NCBI GenBank assembly: GCA_963730165.1
Contig: CAVSQS010000008.1
Location: forward strand, 62,001-126,000
Direction of reading: 5' to 3'
Length of the DNA: 64,000 nucleotides
DNA from: DASSQJ01 sp963730165
GTDB taxonomy: Bacteria; Actinomycetota; Actinomycetes; Actinomycetales; Dermatophilaceae
Part shown: piece by piece, positions 33,338-41,772 of the stretch
Layout: each line of letters opens with the position of its first letter
How positions within the stretch are numbered: the stretch's first letter is position 1
Translations under genes and position numbers: made by a program
Notes under the pieces: model-generated
What the model was told of the DNA's origin: nothing
Seen by the model: only the letters and a program-made list of their open reading frames with translations
Databases searched by the model: none

Positions 33338-33766
33338 TCATGCCCGTGCGGCGGCCCACCCCGTGAGGTCGAGGATGCCCAAGACGAGCACGCGGTGGAA
33401 CGGCTTGTCGGCGTACTGCGGCAGGGCGCGCGCCAGCCGCTCGGCGAGCTCGTCCGTCAGTGCGGTCGGGGGGGCCGTGACGTACTCGAGCTGCACACGG
33501 ACCCACCACAGCCTCGACCAGTCCTCGGTCTCCCAGTGCTCGACGAGGAGCGACGCGCGCGGATCGCCCGCAAGGTTGACCTCGCGCTGCAGCCGCGAGC
33601 CGGACTTCGGCTTGACCCGGTCGATCGGCACGCCGACATGACCGTCCCCGCTCACCGCGTAGACGACCGGCTGCGGGTCGGGGCCGCGCTCGGCGTGGAG
33701 GGTGCACAGGACGCCGTGCACCTCGGTGTCGAGCCGACGACGGGCCTCGACGGCGGTCAACCTCAT
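33338..33766 (-). CDS. PPOX-class (pyridoxamine oxidase-like, probably F420-dependent) oxidoreductase
   Basis: A 142-residue split-barrel flavin/deazaflavin-binding protein. The order VHGVLCTLHAERGPDPQPVV, HVGVPIDRVKPKSG, LQREVNLAGDPRASLLVEHW and SRLWWVRVQLEYV matches the actinobacterial PPOX-class F420-dependent family of similar length. The Lys/Ser stretch (KPKSG) and the LVEHW strand are typical cofactor-site positions. Substrate unknown. The ATG follows AGGAG. It is divergent from the maleylacetate reductase gene, and some link in ring-compound metabolism is possible but unproven. Confidence 0.82.
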   Translation of the reverse strand: MRLTAVEARRRLDTEVHGVLCTLHAERGPDPQPVVYAVSGDGHVGVPIDRVKPKSGSRLQREVNLAGDPRASLLVEHWETEDWSRLWWVRVQLEYVTAPPTALTDELAERLARALPQYADKPFHRVLVLGILDLTGWAAARA

Positions 33767-33933
33767 CCGGTGTGCTCCTGGTTGCTCGGCCGACGCTGGG
33801 GTGCTCGCAGCTGCCTGGCGGCTGCTGCCCCTCCAGATCATCCGTGAGACGCTCGCCTCGGCGCGGCGGGGTTCCGCTGGGTGGCCCGCTGTCGCCCCGG
33901 TGAGAGGTGGTGCCGACGTCGGTGGAGGTAGCC

Positions 33934-34986
33934 ATGAGGTTCGTGCACGAGACACTGCCGCAGCGGGTCCGCTTCGCCGCGGGCGAGGCGGCTGACGGCC
34001 TCGCGGCCGAGGTCGCCGCCCTCGGCGCGGCTCGGGTCCTCGTGGTCTCCGGAGGCTCCTCCCGTGCGGTGGCGCGCCACGTCGCGGGCGCGCTGCCGGT
34101 CGTGCACTGGCACGACGCGGCGGTCCGGCACGTCCCCCTCGAGGTCGCGCAGCGCGCACGGGCCGTCGCCGCCGACGTCGACGCCGACCTGGTCGTCAGC
34201 GTCGGGGGCGGCTCGAGCACCGGGCTGGCCAAGGCGGTGGCGCTGACCTCCGGCATTCCCGTCGTCGCGGTCCCGACGACCTACGCCGGGTCGGAGGTCA
34301 CCGATGTCTGGGGGCTGACCGAGGGGGGACGCAAGACCACCGGACGCGCAGCCGCGGTCCTCCCGCGTGCGGTCGTCTACGACGCCGCCCTCACCCTCGC
34401 CCTGCCGGTCGAGGTGTCCGTCGCCAGCGGGCTCAACGCGGTGGCGCACGGGGTCGACGCGATGTGGGCCCCGCGGGCCGACCCCGTCAACGCCGCGCTC
34501 GCCGGCGAGGGTATCCGACAGCTGGCGACCGGCCTCCGGCAGGTCGTGGCCGAGCCGGGCGGGCTCGCCGGCCGGGAGCACGCCCTCCTCGGTGCCTGGG
34601 TGGCGGCGGCGGCCTTCGCCTCCGCCGGGTCCGGGCTCCACCACAAGATCTGCCACGTGCTCGGCGGCATGTTCGACCTCCCCCACGCCGAGACGCACGC
34701 CGTCGTGCTCCCGCACGTGCTCGCGCTCAACGCCCCGCACGCCCCGGAGGCAGCGGCTCGGATCGCGCGGGCCCTCGACGCCCCGGAGGCGCTGGCCGGT
34801 CTCCTCGCCCTCGGAAGCGACCTCGCCGCCCCACGGGCACTGCAGCACCTCGGGATGCCCGCTGACGGCATCGAGTCCGCGGTGGCCGCGATCCTGTCGG
34901 CGGCGCCACCCGACAACCCCGCCCCGTTGACCGGCGAGACGGTGAGGGGGCTCCTGCGGCGAGCCTGGGAAGGGGCGCAGCCGTGA
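33934..34986 (+). CDS. Maleylacetate reductase (iron-containing alcohol dehydrogenase family)
   Basis: A 350-residue group III dehydrogenase-like enzyme expected to reduce maleylacetate to 3-oxoadipate with NAD(P)H in aromatic ring degradation. The N-terminus MRFVHETLPQRVRFAAGEAA matches the family. NAD binding is shown by VSVGGGSSTGLAKAVAL and VPTTYAGSEVTDVWG. Metal/substrate His residues lie in NAVAHGVDA, GLHHKICHVLGG and LPHAETHAVVLPH. ATG 33934 has GGAGG 6 nt upstream. No intradiol dioxygenase is nearby, so its pathway partner must be elsewhere. Confidence 0.88.
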   Translation: MRFVHETLPQRVRFAAGEAADGLAAEVAALGAARVLVVSGGSSRAVARHVAGALPVVHWHDAAVRHVPLEVAQRARAVAADVDADLVVSVGGGSSTGLAKAVALTSGIPVVAVPTTYAGSEVTDVWGLTEGGRKTTGRAAAVLPRAVVYDAALTLALPVEVSVASGLNAVAHGVDAMWAPRADPVNAALAGEGIRQLATGLRQVVAEPGGLAGREHALLGAWVAAAAFASAGSGLHHKICHVLGGMFDLPHAETHAVVLPHVLALNAPHAPEAAARIARALDAPEALAGLLALGSDLAAPRALQHLGMPADGIESAVAAILSAAPPDNPAPLTGETVRGLLRRAWEGAQP

Positions 34987-35085
34987 CCCCGTCGAACACC
35001 GGGATGACGAGCCGCCGTTGAGAGGGGACTGAGGACGGCTGCTGCCGAGCTCCCCGAACCCGCCGCGGCGCCCGCCGGCCGTCGG

Positions 35086-35091
35086 TAGCGT
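35086..35091 (+). promoter_or_regulatory. -10 element of a leaderless leader-peptide transcript
   Basis: TAGCGT fits TAnnnT and stands 7 nt before a GTG at 35099 that opens a 14-codon reading frame, so the transcript probably begins at that GTG. Confidence 0.45.
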
Positions 35092-35098
35092 GCGGGGC

Positions 35099-35143
35099 GT
35101 GGGGGATGGCGTGGAGGCGCTGGTGGTGGACGACCCGTGGTGA
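35099..35143 (+). CDS. Predicted 14-residue leaderless leader peptide
   Basis: The frame GTG...TGA encodes MGDGVEALVVDDPW. It starts 7 nt after a TAGCGT -10 and its TGA overlaps the GTG of the downstream nuclease gene (GTGA at 35140-35143). The nuclease start has no ribosome-binding site at normal distance (GGAGG is over 20 nt away), so translation through this leader could deliver ribosomes to it. Small size makes this a prediction only. Confidence 0.35.
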   Translation: MGDGVEALVVDDPW

Positions 35144-36450
35144 ACGCACCGGCCGGCTGGTACCCCACCGACCAAGGCCTGCGGTACTGGGACGGCACCC
35201 GGTGGACCGAGCACGTCACCCGGGACCACACGGCACCCACGGTCGCCCCTCCGCCACGGCGGGGGGAGGTGCCGGACGTCGCCGCCTGGCTGGGGTGGGG
35301 TGGCCTCGTCGTCATCGCGGTCCTCGGCGGCCTCGCCGCGGGCCTCAGCGGATTCGTCGGCGCGGTCGGCACCTACGTGCTCGTCGTCGCCGTCGTCACG
35401 ATCGTCCGAGGCCACGTCGACTGGGCCCGGTTGCGCTCGCGCTCGGCGGGCGCGGTCGCGCTCGGTGGAGCGGTACTGCTCGCCGGTATCGGGGGCGCGA
35501 CGGCCAGCCCCGGCGCTGACACCGTCACGGTGGCCCCGTCCGCGTCGGCGGTCGGCCCCTCTGCCGGTGCCCCGGACAGCGCCGGGTCGTCGACGGCGCC
35601 GTCACCGACACCGCCGTCCCCGACACCGTCTGCGACCGCGAGCCCCACCCCCTCACCGGAGCCGGGCACCGCCCTCGCGGCACTCGCGACGATCCCCGTC
35701 AAGGGGCGGGCCCCCAAGACCGGCTACACCCGCGACGAGTTCGGCCAGGCGTGGGCGGACGTGGACCGGAACGGATGCGACACCCGCAACGACATCCTCC
35801 GCCGCGACCTCGAGCCGTTCACCCTCAAGGCCGGCACCCACGGATGCCTCGTGCTGACCGGCACGCTGCACGGCCCCTACACCGGGGACACCATCGAGTT
35901 CGTCCGCGGGGTGGGCACCTCCTCCGCGGTCCAGATCGACCACGTGGTGGCACTGTCCGACGCGTGGCAGAAGGGCGCGCAGCAGCTGAGCCGGGCCACC
36001 CGCACCGCCTTCGCCAACGACCCGCTCAACCTGCTCGCGGTGGACGGCCCGACGAACGAGGCCAAGGGCGACGGGGACGCCGCGACCTGGCTCCCCCCAC
36101 GGAAGGGCTACCGCTGCGCCTACGTCGCCCGCCAGGTCGCGGTCAAGGTCCGCTACCACCTGTGGGTGACCGCCGCCGAGCGCGACGCCATCGCGCGCCT
36201 CCTGCGGGCGTGCCCGGGCCAGCCGCTGCCCACCGCCGACGCCGTACCGCTCGGCGGGGGGACGGTCGTCACCCCGATCCCCACCCCGGTGGCCCCGACC
36301 ACCCCGCCGGCGACGAGTGGTGGGCTGGACCCGCGCTTGGACACCTGCCGGGCGGCCAAGGCCGCCGGGTACGGGCCCTACGTCGAAGGCTCCGACCCCG
36401 AGTACGACTGGTACCGCGACGCCGACCACGACGGCGTCGTCTGCGAGTGA
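35140..36450 (+). CDS. Membrane-anchored HNH (DUF1524) nuclease with DUF2510 and Excalibur domains
   Basis: A 436-residue multidomain protein. Residues 1-25 form a DUF2510 motif (GWYPTDQGLRYWDGTRWTEH). Three hydrophobic segments follow (WLGWGGLVVIAVLGGLAAGL, FVGAVGTYVLVVAVVTIV, AVALGGAVLLAGIGGATA). A Ser/Pro/Thr linker leads to a DUF1524/GmrSD-C-like HNH domain (VQIDHVVALSDAWQKGAQ, ANDPLNLLAVDGPTNEAKGD, then AATWLPP). The C-terminal Excalibur domain (DTCRAAKAAGYGPY to DWYRDADHDGVVCE) is a calcium-binding DxDxDGxxCE type. The nuclease should face outward. A GTG one codon earlier (35137) is an alternative start. Confidence 0.85.
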   Translation: MNAPAGWYPTDQGLRYWDGTRWTEHVTRDHTAPTVAPPPRRGEVPDVAAWLGWGGLVVIAVLGGLAAGLSGFVGAVGTYVLVVAVVTIVRGHVDWARLRSRSAGAVALGGAVLLAGIGGATASPGADTVTVAPSASAVGPSAGAPDSAGSSTAPSPTPPSPTPSATASPTPSPEPGTALAALATIPVKGRAPKTGYTRDEFGQAWADVDRNGCDTRNDILRRDLEPFTLKAGTHGCLVLTGTLHGPYTGDTIEFVRGVGTSSAVQIDHVVALSDAWQKGAQQLSRATRTAFANDPLNLLAVDGPTNEAKGDGDAATWLPPRKGYRCAYVARQVAVKVRYHLWVTAAERDAIARLLRACPGQPLPTADAVPLGGGTVVTPIPTPVAPTTPPATSGGLDPRLDTCRAAKAAGYGPYVEGSDPEYDWYRDADHDGVVCE

Positions 36451-36527
36451 CCGGACCCCTCGCCTGCAGCTCTCCCACCGTCGGCAGCCGCGGACGGCTA
36501 CGGTCGGTCGGGGAAGGTGGTGGAGCC

Positions 36528-36863
36528 ATGGACGCCACGTCGCTGGCCGACCTGGCCGACGAGCAGCTCGAGGAGGCCCGGGGCTCGTCCAGCTCACGAT
36601 CGGCGGTGACCATCCACGGCGGCTCCGACCGGAGCCTGCGCGAGACGGTCATCGCCCTGCTCTCGGGGCACGCCCTGTCCGAGCACGAGAGCCCCGGCGA
36701 GGCGACGCTCCAGGTCCTGCGGGGCCGGGTTCGCGTCACGAGCGGCCAGGAGGCCTGGGAGGGGCGCGTCGGCGACCACCTCGTCATCCCGCCAGATCGC
36801 CACGACCTCGCCGCCCTCGAGGACGCCGTCGTCCTCCTCACCGTCGTCAAGCAGGTGCCGTAG
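36528..36863 (+). CDS. Small cupin-like protein
   Basis: A 111-residue single cupin-type barrel: ETVIALLSGHALSEHESPGE, ATLQVLRGRVRV, GDHLVIPPDRHDLAALEDAV, VLLTVVKQ. The motif 1 and 2 histidines are His in ALSEHESPGE and DRHDL, so metal binding is possible with fewer ligands than usual. The function is unknown. GGAG precedes the ATG at 36528, and TACGGT (36500-36505) is a possible -10. It is not fused to a regulator or enzyme domain. Confidence 0.75.
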   Translation: MDATSLADLADEQLEEARGSSSSRSAVTIHGGSDRSLRETVIALLSGHALSEHESPGEATLQVLRGRVRVTSGQEAWEGRVGDHLVIPPDRHDLAALEDAVVLLTVVKQVP

Positions 36864-36988
36864 GCCCAGGCACCCAGCACGACCACGGCGGCCCGGGCAC
36901 GGGCAGCGGGCTGACAGGTCGGGCACAGCGCGCTCCAAGGTGACGGGTCGAGGGTTGGGCTGCCCGTGCCGCGACCCGAGGAGCCCGC

Positions 36989-37603
36989 GTGACCCCGACA
37001 CCCCCCGCCGACGAGAGCGCGTTCGCCGCGGTCCAGCAGCTCGCCCGCGACACCCCGTGGCTGCACGGTGCCGTCGTCGGGTACGCCGAGTACGGCGTCG
37101 TCCTCGTCGCGGCCCTGCTTCTCGCGGCGCTCGCCGTCGCCCGCCGCGGCTCCGACCGCGACCTCGCCGCGGCGGGGTGGGCAGGCGTGGCCACGGTGCT
37201 CGCGGTCGCGGTGAACCAGCCGGTCGGCGCACTCGTCGCGGAGGCGCGCCCGTACGCGACGCACCCCGGGGCGCTGCTGCTCGTCTCCCGGACCGGGGAC
37301 TACTCCTTCCCGTCCGACCACGCCGTCATGGCCGGCGCCGCCGCGGTCGGGCTCCTCATCGCCTCGAGGCGCCTCGGCTGGTGGGCGGTGGGTGCGGCGC
37401 TCGTCATGGCCTTCGCGCGGGTCTACGTCGGCGCGCACTACCCCCAGGACGTCCTCGCCGGCCTCGCCCTCGGCGGGCTCGTCGCGGGTCTCGGCTGGCT
37501 CGTGCTCCGCCCGCTGCTCGTCGCGTTGACGCACCGGCTGCGTGGGCTCCCGGGCCTCCAGGCCGTCTTCGGCCGGGATGACGCCGGGCTCCTCCACGCC
37601 TGA
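36989..37603 (+). CDS. PAP2-superfamily membrane phosphatase
   Basis: A 204-residue polytopic protein of the type 2 phosphatidic acid phosphatase / undecaprenyl-pyrophosphate phosphatase superfamily. Motif 2 is YSFPSDHAVMAGAAA and motif 3 is ARVYVGAHYPQDVLAGLALG, with the catalytic His, Arg and Asp. Motif 1 is reduced to VAEARPYATHP. About five membrane segments are visible. It may recycle lipid carriers or dephosphorylate phospholipids. It is a stand-alone plus-strand gene. Confidence 0.88.
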   Translation: MTPTPPADESAFAAVQQLARDTPWLHGAVVGYAEYGVVLVAALLLAALAVARRGSDRDLAAAGWAGVATVLAVAVNQPVGALVAEARPYATHPGALLLVSRTGDYSFPSDHAVMAGAAAVGLLIASRRLGWWAVGAALVMAFARVYVGAHYPQDVLAGLALGGLVAGLGWLVLRPLLVALTHRLRGLPGLQAVFGRDDAGLLHA

Positions 37604-37743
37604 CGCGACGGTCGCCGCCGCGGCATTCTCCGGGCGCTGCGGACCGTGTCCGTTCACGGGATGGTCACCGGGCCGTCACCGTGGGTACGATCCCGCGCAG
37701 ACCCTCGGCGCGAGGTCGCCGGTGCCGCAGCAGGAGGTCGCCC

Positions 37744-38037
37744 GTGTCAGCGTCCGCCCATCACCAGAGCCACCACGAGCCGACGTACGACTTCGCCGTC
37801 GACTCCCTCCTCCAGCGCTTCGGCGCGGACTTCACCCGTGAGGAGGTGCGGGCGGCGGTCGACGAGGCCCGCGCCGAGCTCGAGCCGGGCTCCACCGTCC
37901 GCGACTTCCTCGAGCTCCTCGTGGAGCGCCGGGCGCGCGACGCGCTCTGCGCCCGGTTGACCGAACGCGCGGTGGCTTCCGCTGCCGCCCCGGCCTTGCG
38001 CACCGCCGACGGCACGTCGGCGCCGACGCGGAGCTAG
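37744..38037 (+). CDS. Three-helix bundle dimerisation-domain protein
   Basis: A 97-residue soluble protein. Its core YDFAVDSLLQRFGADFTREE then VRAAVDEARAELEPGSTVRD and FLELLVERRARDAL matches a small actinobacterial family described as a three-helix bundle dimerisation domain, of unknown function. A His-rich start and an Ala/Thr-rich tail flank it. GCAGGAGGTC lies 5-6 nt before the GTG at 37744. TACGAT around 37686 may be its -10. Confidence 0.75.
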   Translation: MSASAHHQSHHEPTYDFAVDSLLQRFGADFTREEVRAAVDEARAELEPGSTVRDFLELLVERRARDALCARLTERAVASAAAPALRTADGTSAPTRS

Positions 38038-38174
38038 GTCACCGCGGGTCGGGGGATCCGCGTGGCGGTCGCCGCGGCGGGGTAGGGGAGGCGTGGACGA
38101 CGCACGACACCCCGGCAGCCGGGCCGACCGCTCCGGAGAGCGCGCCGCGGCGCGGCTCCCGGAAGGAGCAGGAC

Positions 38175-38702
38175 ATGACCGGGTCCCACGACGAGAAGGT
38201 GCCCTCCCGCCGTACCCTGACACGCAACTGGGACGAGTTGATGCAGGAGATCCGGGTCACCCAGACCGGTGCGCAGATCCTCGCGGGCTTCCTGCTCACC
38301 GTGCCGTTCTCGAGCAGGTTCGACGCGCTGACCCCGCGTCAGCGCGGGATCTACCTCGCGGTGCTCGGTGGCGCCGTGCTCACGACGTGCCTCGTCGTGG
38401 CGCCGGTGGCCGCCCACCGTCTCCTCTTCCGGCAGCGCCGCCGCCTGCTGCTCGTCGAGGCCGCCAACGGCTTCGCCCTCGCGGGCCTGGCGACGCTGCT
38501 GCTCACCATCTGCGGTGTCGTCGTCCTCGTCGTCGACCTCGTCCTCGGCAGTCCGTGGTCGGCGACGGCCGGCGTCGTGGCACTCCTCGTGTTCGTCAGC
38601 GCCTGGGTCGTCGCGCCGCTGGGACTCGCCCGTTCGGGTCGCCTCCCCGAGGTTCCCGCACCGGAGGACGACGGGGGCCACCGGCCGGATGGCGTCGGCT
38701 GA
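38175..38702 (+). CDS. DUF6328-type four-segment membrane protein
   Basis: A 175-residue protein beginning with a charged, conserved cytoplasmic part (RRTLTRNWDELMQEIRVTQT), then four membrane segments (GAQILAGFLLTVPFSSRF, IYLAVLGGAVLTTCLVVAPV, FALAGLATLLLTICGVVVLV, VVALLVFVSAWVVAPLGLA). This fits the actinobacterial DUF6328 family, function unknown. GGAAGGAGCAGG precedes the ATG. It converges on the acyl-CoA synthetase gene across a hairpin. Confidence 0.8.
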   Translation: MTGSHDEKVPSRRTLTRNWDELMQEIRVTQTGAQILAGFLLTVPFSSRFDALTPRQRGIYLAVLGGAVLTTCLVVAPVAAHRLLFRQRRRLLLVEAANGFALAGLATLLLTICGVVVLVVDLVLGSPWSATAGVVALLVFVSAWVVAPLGLARSGRLPEVPAPEDDGGHRPDGVG

Positions 38703-38733
38703 GGCCGTCCGGCCGTCACGGCCGGCGACGGCC
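38703..38733. terminator. Bidirectional terminator between DUF6328 and acyl-CoA synthetase genes
   Basis: Stem GGCCGTC/GACGGCC (38703-38709 with 38727-38733) plus an inner CGGCC/GGCCG stem fills the 49-nt gap between convergent stops. Confidence 0.6.
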
Positions 38734-38751
38734 CCAGCCGACCTCCGGGGA

Positions 38752-40422
38752 TCAGGCCAGGCTCTCGATCGCCAGCTCGCCCTCGGCGTAGCGCTTGCGC
38801 AGCACCTTCTTGTCGAACTTGCCGACGCTCGTCTTCGGGACCTCGTCGATGACCGCCCACCGCTCGGGCAGCTGCCACTTGGCGAGCTTGCCGTCGAGGT
38901 AGTCGCGCAGCTCGGCGGGGGTGGCGCTCGATCCCTCGCGCAGGACCACCGTGGCGAGCGGTCGCTCGCCCCACCGCTCGTCGGGCACCCCGACGACGGA
39001 GGCCTCGAGCACGTCCGGGTGACCCATGATCGCGTTCTCGAGGTCCACCGAGCTGATCCACTCGCCGCCCGACTTGATGACGTCCTTGGCACGGTCGGTG
39101 AGGCGGAGGAAGCCGTCCGGGGTCAGCGTGCCGACGTCCCCCGTGCGCAGCCAGCCGTCGTGGAACTTGTCGGCCATCTCGGCGAGCTCGTTCTCGGACT
39201 CACCACCGAAGGCGTTGTAGGTGCCGGTGATCCACGGGCCCCGCACCTCGAGCTCCCCGACGCTCTCGCCGTCCCACGGCACCTCCTGGCCCTCCGGGCC
39301 GATGAGCCGGCCCTCGACGCCCAGGACGAGGCGCCCTTGCGAGGTCGCGTAGTCCCAGTAGGCGTCGGAGCCCTCCTCGACCGACGCGGGCGGGACGGCT
39401 GCCGTGCCGATCGGGGACATCTCGGTCATGCCCCAGGCGTGGAGGATCGTGATGCCGTGCTCCTCCTTGAACGCCTTCATCAGCGCGGGCGGGGCGGCGG
39501 ACCCGCCGACGATGAGCCCACGGCACGTCGAGACGTCGACGTCGTTCTGCTCGAGGTGGTGCAGGAGGTCGAGCCAGATGGTGGGAACGCCCGCGCCGTA
39601 GCTGACCTTCTCGCTCTCGATCATCGTCGCGAGCGGTTCGGCCTGGAGGAACCGGTCGGGCATGACCAGGCTCGCGCCGACCGCCATCGCGAGGTACGGG
39701 AAGCCCCACGCGTTGGCGTGGAAGAGCGGGACGACGACGAGCAGCCGATCACCCTGGCGGGTGTCGGCGGTCATCGCCGTCGTCACGGAGTGCAGGTAGT
39801 TCGACCGGTGCGAGTACGAGACGCCCTTGGGGTTGCCGGTGGTCCCGGAGGTGTAGCACATCGAGGACGCCGAGTTCTCGTCGAGGTCCTGCGGCCAGTC
39901 GTAGGTCGTCGGCCGGCCCTCGAGGAGCTCGGCCCAGTCGTGCACGGCCTCGACGTGCTCGGGCGCGGAGAGAGCGGCCCTGGTCTGCTCGTCGACCGGG
40001 CCGTTGACGATGACGTGCCGGATCTTGGGGAGGTGGGCGAGCAGCTTGGCGAACGGCGCCGCGAGGGTGTTGTCGACGACGACGACCTTGCTGCCGCCGT
40101 GGTTGGCCACGTAGAGGATCTGCTCGGGGAAGAGCCGGATGTTGAGGGCGTGGAGCACCGCGCCCATCGACGGCACGGCAAGGTAGGCGATGAAGTGCTC
40201 GGCGTTGTTCCACATGAAGGTCGCCACCCGGTCATCGCCCTCGACCCCGAGGTCGCGTAGCGCGTGCGCGAACTGCGCGGACTGGTGACCGACCTCTGCG
40301 AAGGTCGTCCGGCGTGCTCCGTCGGCGGTCCACGTCACGACCTCCTGGTCGGCGTGCAGCGTGGTCCCGAACCGCAGGATCTGGCTGATGAGGAGGGGGG
40401 TGTGCATCATCGTGGAGTCCAT
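38752..40422 (-). CDS. Long-chain fatty acid-CoA ligase (AMP-binding)
   Basis: A 556-residue adenylate-forming enzyme activating a fatty or other carboxylic acid to its acyl-CoA. The AMP/P-loop motif is SMCYTSGTTGNPKGVSYSHR, A5 is ILHAWGMTEMSPIGT, the A8 hinge region is DGWLRTGDVGTLTPDGFLRL, and the A10 lysine is in KTSVGKFDKKVLRK. The N-terminus MDSTMMHTPLLISQILRFGT fits long-chain ligases. The ATG at 40422 was preferred, though one at 40437 is also in frame and neither has a strong ribosome-binding site. Acyl-CoA dehydrogenase and enoyl-CoA hydratase genes lie 2.5 kb away, suggesting a beta-oxidation theme. Confidence 0.92.
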   Translation of the reverse strand: MDSTMMHTPLLISQILRFGTTLHADQEVVTWTADGARRTTFAEVGHQSAQFAHALRDLGVEGDDRVATFMWNNAEHFIAYLAVPSMGAVLHALNIRLFPEQILYVANHGGSKVVVVDNTLAAPFAKLLAHLPKIRHVIVNGPVDEQTRAALSAPEHVEAVHDWAELLEGRPTTYDWPQDLDENSASSMCYTSGTTGNPKGVSYSHRSNYLHSVTTAMTADTRQGDRLLVVVPLFHANAWGFPYLAMAVGASLVMPDRFLQAEPLATMIESEKVSYGAGVPTIWLDLLHHLEQNDVDVSTCRGLIVGGSAAPPALMKAFKEEHGITILHAWGMTEMSPIGTAAVPPASVEEGSDAYWDYATSQGRLVLGVEGRLIGPEGQEVPWDGESVGELEVRGPWITGTYNAFGGESENELAEMADKFHDGWLRTGDVGTLTPDGFLRLTDRAKDVIKSGGEWISSVDLENAIMGHPDVLEASVVGVPDERWGERPLATVVLREGSSATPAELRDYLDGKLAKWQLPERWAVIDEVPKTSVGKFDKKVLRKRYAEGELAIESLA

Positions 40423-40586
40423 GAGGACAGCAAACATGCTGTCCCGCCCGTTGGGAAGGGCCCAAGGGGCCGGTGGCGCCGGTGTCGAGGGTCACCGGGC
40501 CGGAGGGGCCGGGTTGTCACGGTCCGGCGGCGGGTCGGTGCGTCGCTGCTGACCGGTGGGTGGGCGGGCACACTACCGTCGACGTC

Positions 40587-41609
40587 GTGGAGCTCCACCT
40601 GCGGCGGGGGCGACCTTCCGACCCTGGTGCGGTTGCGCTGGTCGACGGTCGGTTGCGTCCGATCCCGGGCCGCCCCACCGACCCGGGGCCGCGCGAGGTG
40701 CCGCGTCCGCTGCGCCGCGTCCAGGCGCGGCCAGGACGGGTCGCGGCCCTGGCAGGCGTCCTGTACCGCACGACGACCCGCTTCAACCACGGTCGGGCCA
40801 CGCTGCTCGCGGCCGGGACGACCTACTACCTCTTCCTTGCCCTCCTGTCGGTCGTGACCCTCGCCTACGGGCTGACCGCTGCCCTCGGCGCGGAGTGGCT
40901 GGCCGCCTACGTCACCGAAGCCGTGTCGGCGGCCTTCCCCGGGGTCATCGGCGAGAACTCGCTCGACATCGAGCAGTTGCGCAGCACCGGGCAGGCCGCC
41001 TCGGTCATCAGCGGCGTCGGCCTCCTGTACGGCGCGACCGGGGCCGTGCTCGCCGCCAGCCGCTCGGTGCACGTCCTCTACGGCGCGCCGAAGGACCCGC
41101 GCCCCTTCGTCCTCGCCCGGCTGCGTGCTGCCGGCTGGCTGCTGGTGCTCGCCCCCCTGATCCTGCTCTCCTACGTGGGCTCGACGATCGTCACGAACTT
41201 CTCCGACCGGATCCTGGCCCTGCTCGGCATCGAGTGGGGAGGCCCTCGCCTCCTCCCCCTGCTCGTCGCAGGAGCGCTGACGCTGGCACTGGACTTCCTC
41301 GTCGTCCTGCTCATCCTCGCCGACCTCGGCGGTATCCGGCCGTCGCGCCCGGCACTGCTCTGGGGCGCCGGGGTGGGCGCCGTGGCCACCGAGTCCCTCA
41401 AGCTCGTCATGGCGGTGCTCCTCGCCTTCGTCGTCGACCGTCCTCAGTACGGGGCCCTCGCCGCGCCCATCGGCGTGATGTTCGTCCTCTTCCTCCAGTC
41501 GCTGGCGCTCTACGGGTCGGCCTCCCTCACGGCCGGCATCGCCGAGGGCCCCGACGCCGATCCGCTCGCCGCGGGCGGGCCGGGGCCGGGCGCGGCCCCC
41601 TCGACGTAG
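40587..41609 (+). CDS. YihY/BrkB-family membrane protein
   Basis: A 340-residue polytopic protein. A basic cytoplasmic start precedes the YihY core: RTTTRFNHGRATLLAAGTTY then YLFLALLSVVTLAYGLTAAL, a VISGVGLLYGATGAVLAASR segment, and four to five further membrane segments ending PIGVMFVLFLQSLALYGSAS. The family was once called ribonuclease BN but has no proven enzyme activity. The GTG at 40587 has no ribosome-binding site and stands 7 nt after TACCGT (40574-40579), so it is probably leaderless; the frame is open further upstream to 40473. Confidence 0.86.
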   Translation: MELHLRRGRPSDPGAVALVDGRLRPIPGRPTDPGPREVPRPLRRVQARPGRVAALAGVLYRTTTRFNHGRATLLAAGTTYYLFLALLSVVTLAYGLTAALGAEWLAAYVTEAVSAAFPGVIGENSLDIEQLRSTGQAASVISGVGLLYGATGAVLAASRSVHVLYGAPKDPRPFVLARLRAAGWLLVLAPLILLSYVGSTIVTNFSDRILALLGIEWGGPRLLPLLVAGALTLALDFLVVLLILADLGGIRPSRPALLWGAGVGAVATESLKLVMAVLLAFVVDRPQYGALAAPIGVMFVLFLQSLALYGSASLTAGIAEGPDADPLAAGGPGPGAAPST

Positions 41610-41772
41610 CGCCGCGCTCGGTGCCGAGGGCCACGGAGGAACCGTCGGGGTCCTTGCGGACGATGTCCACCCGCTCGACCGCCCACGGTCCACACCGTCT
41701 GTCGCGGACCGGTGGCGGACTTCTCCCGCACCTGAGACGTCCGGGGGCCTTCCGGCAGGCCAGACTTGCCCG

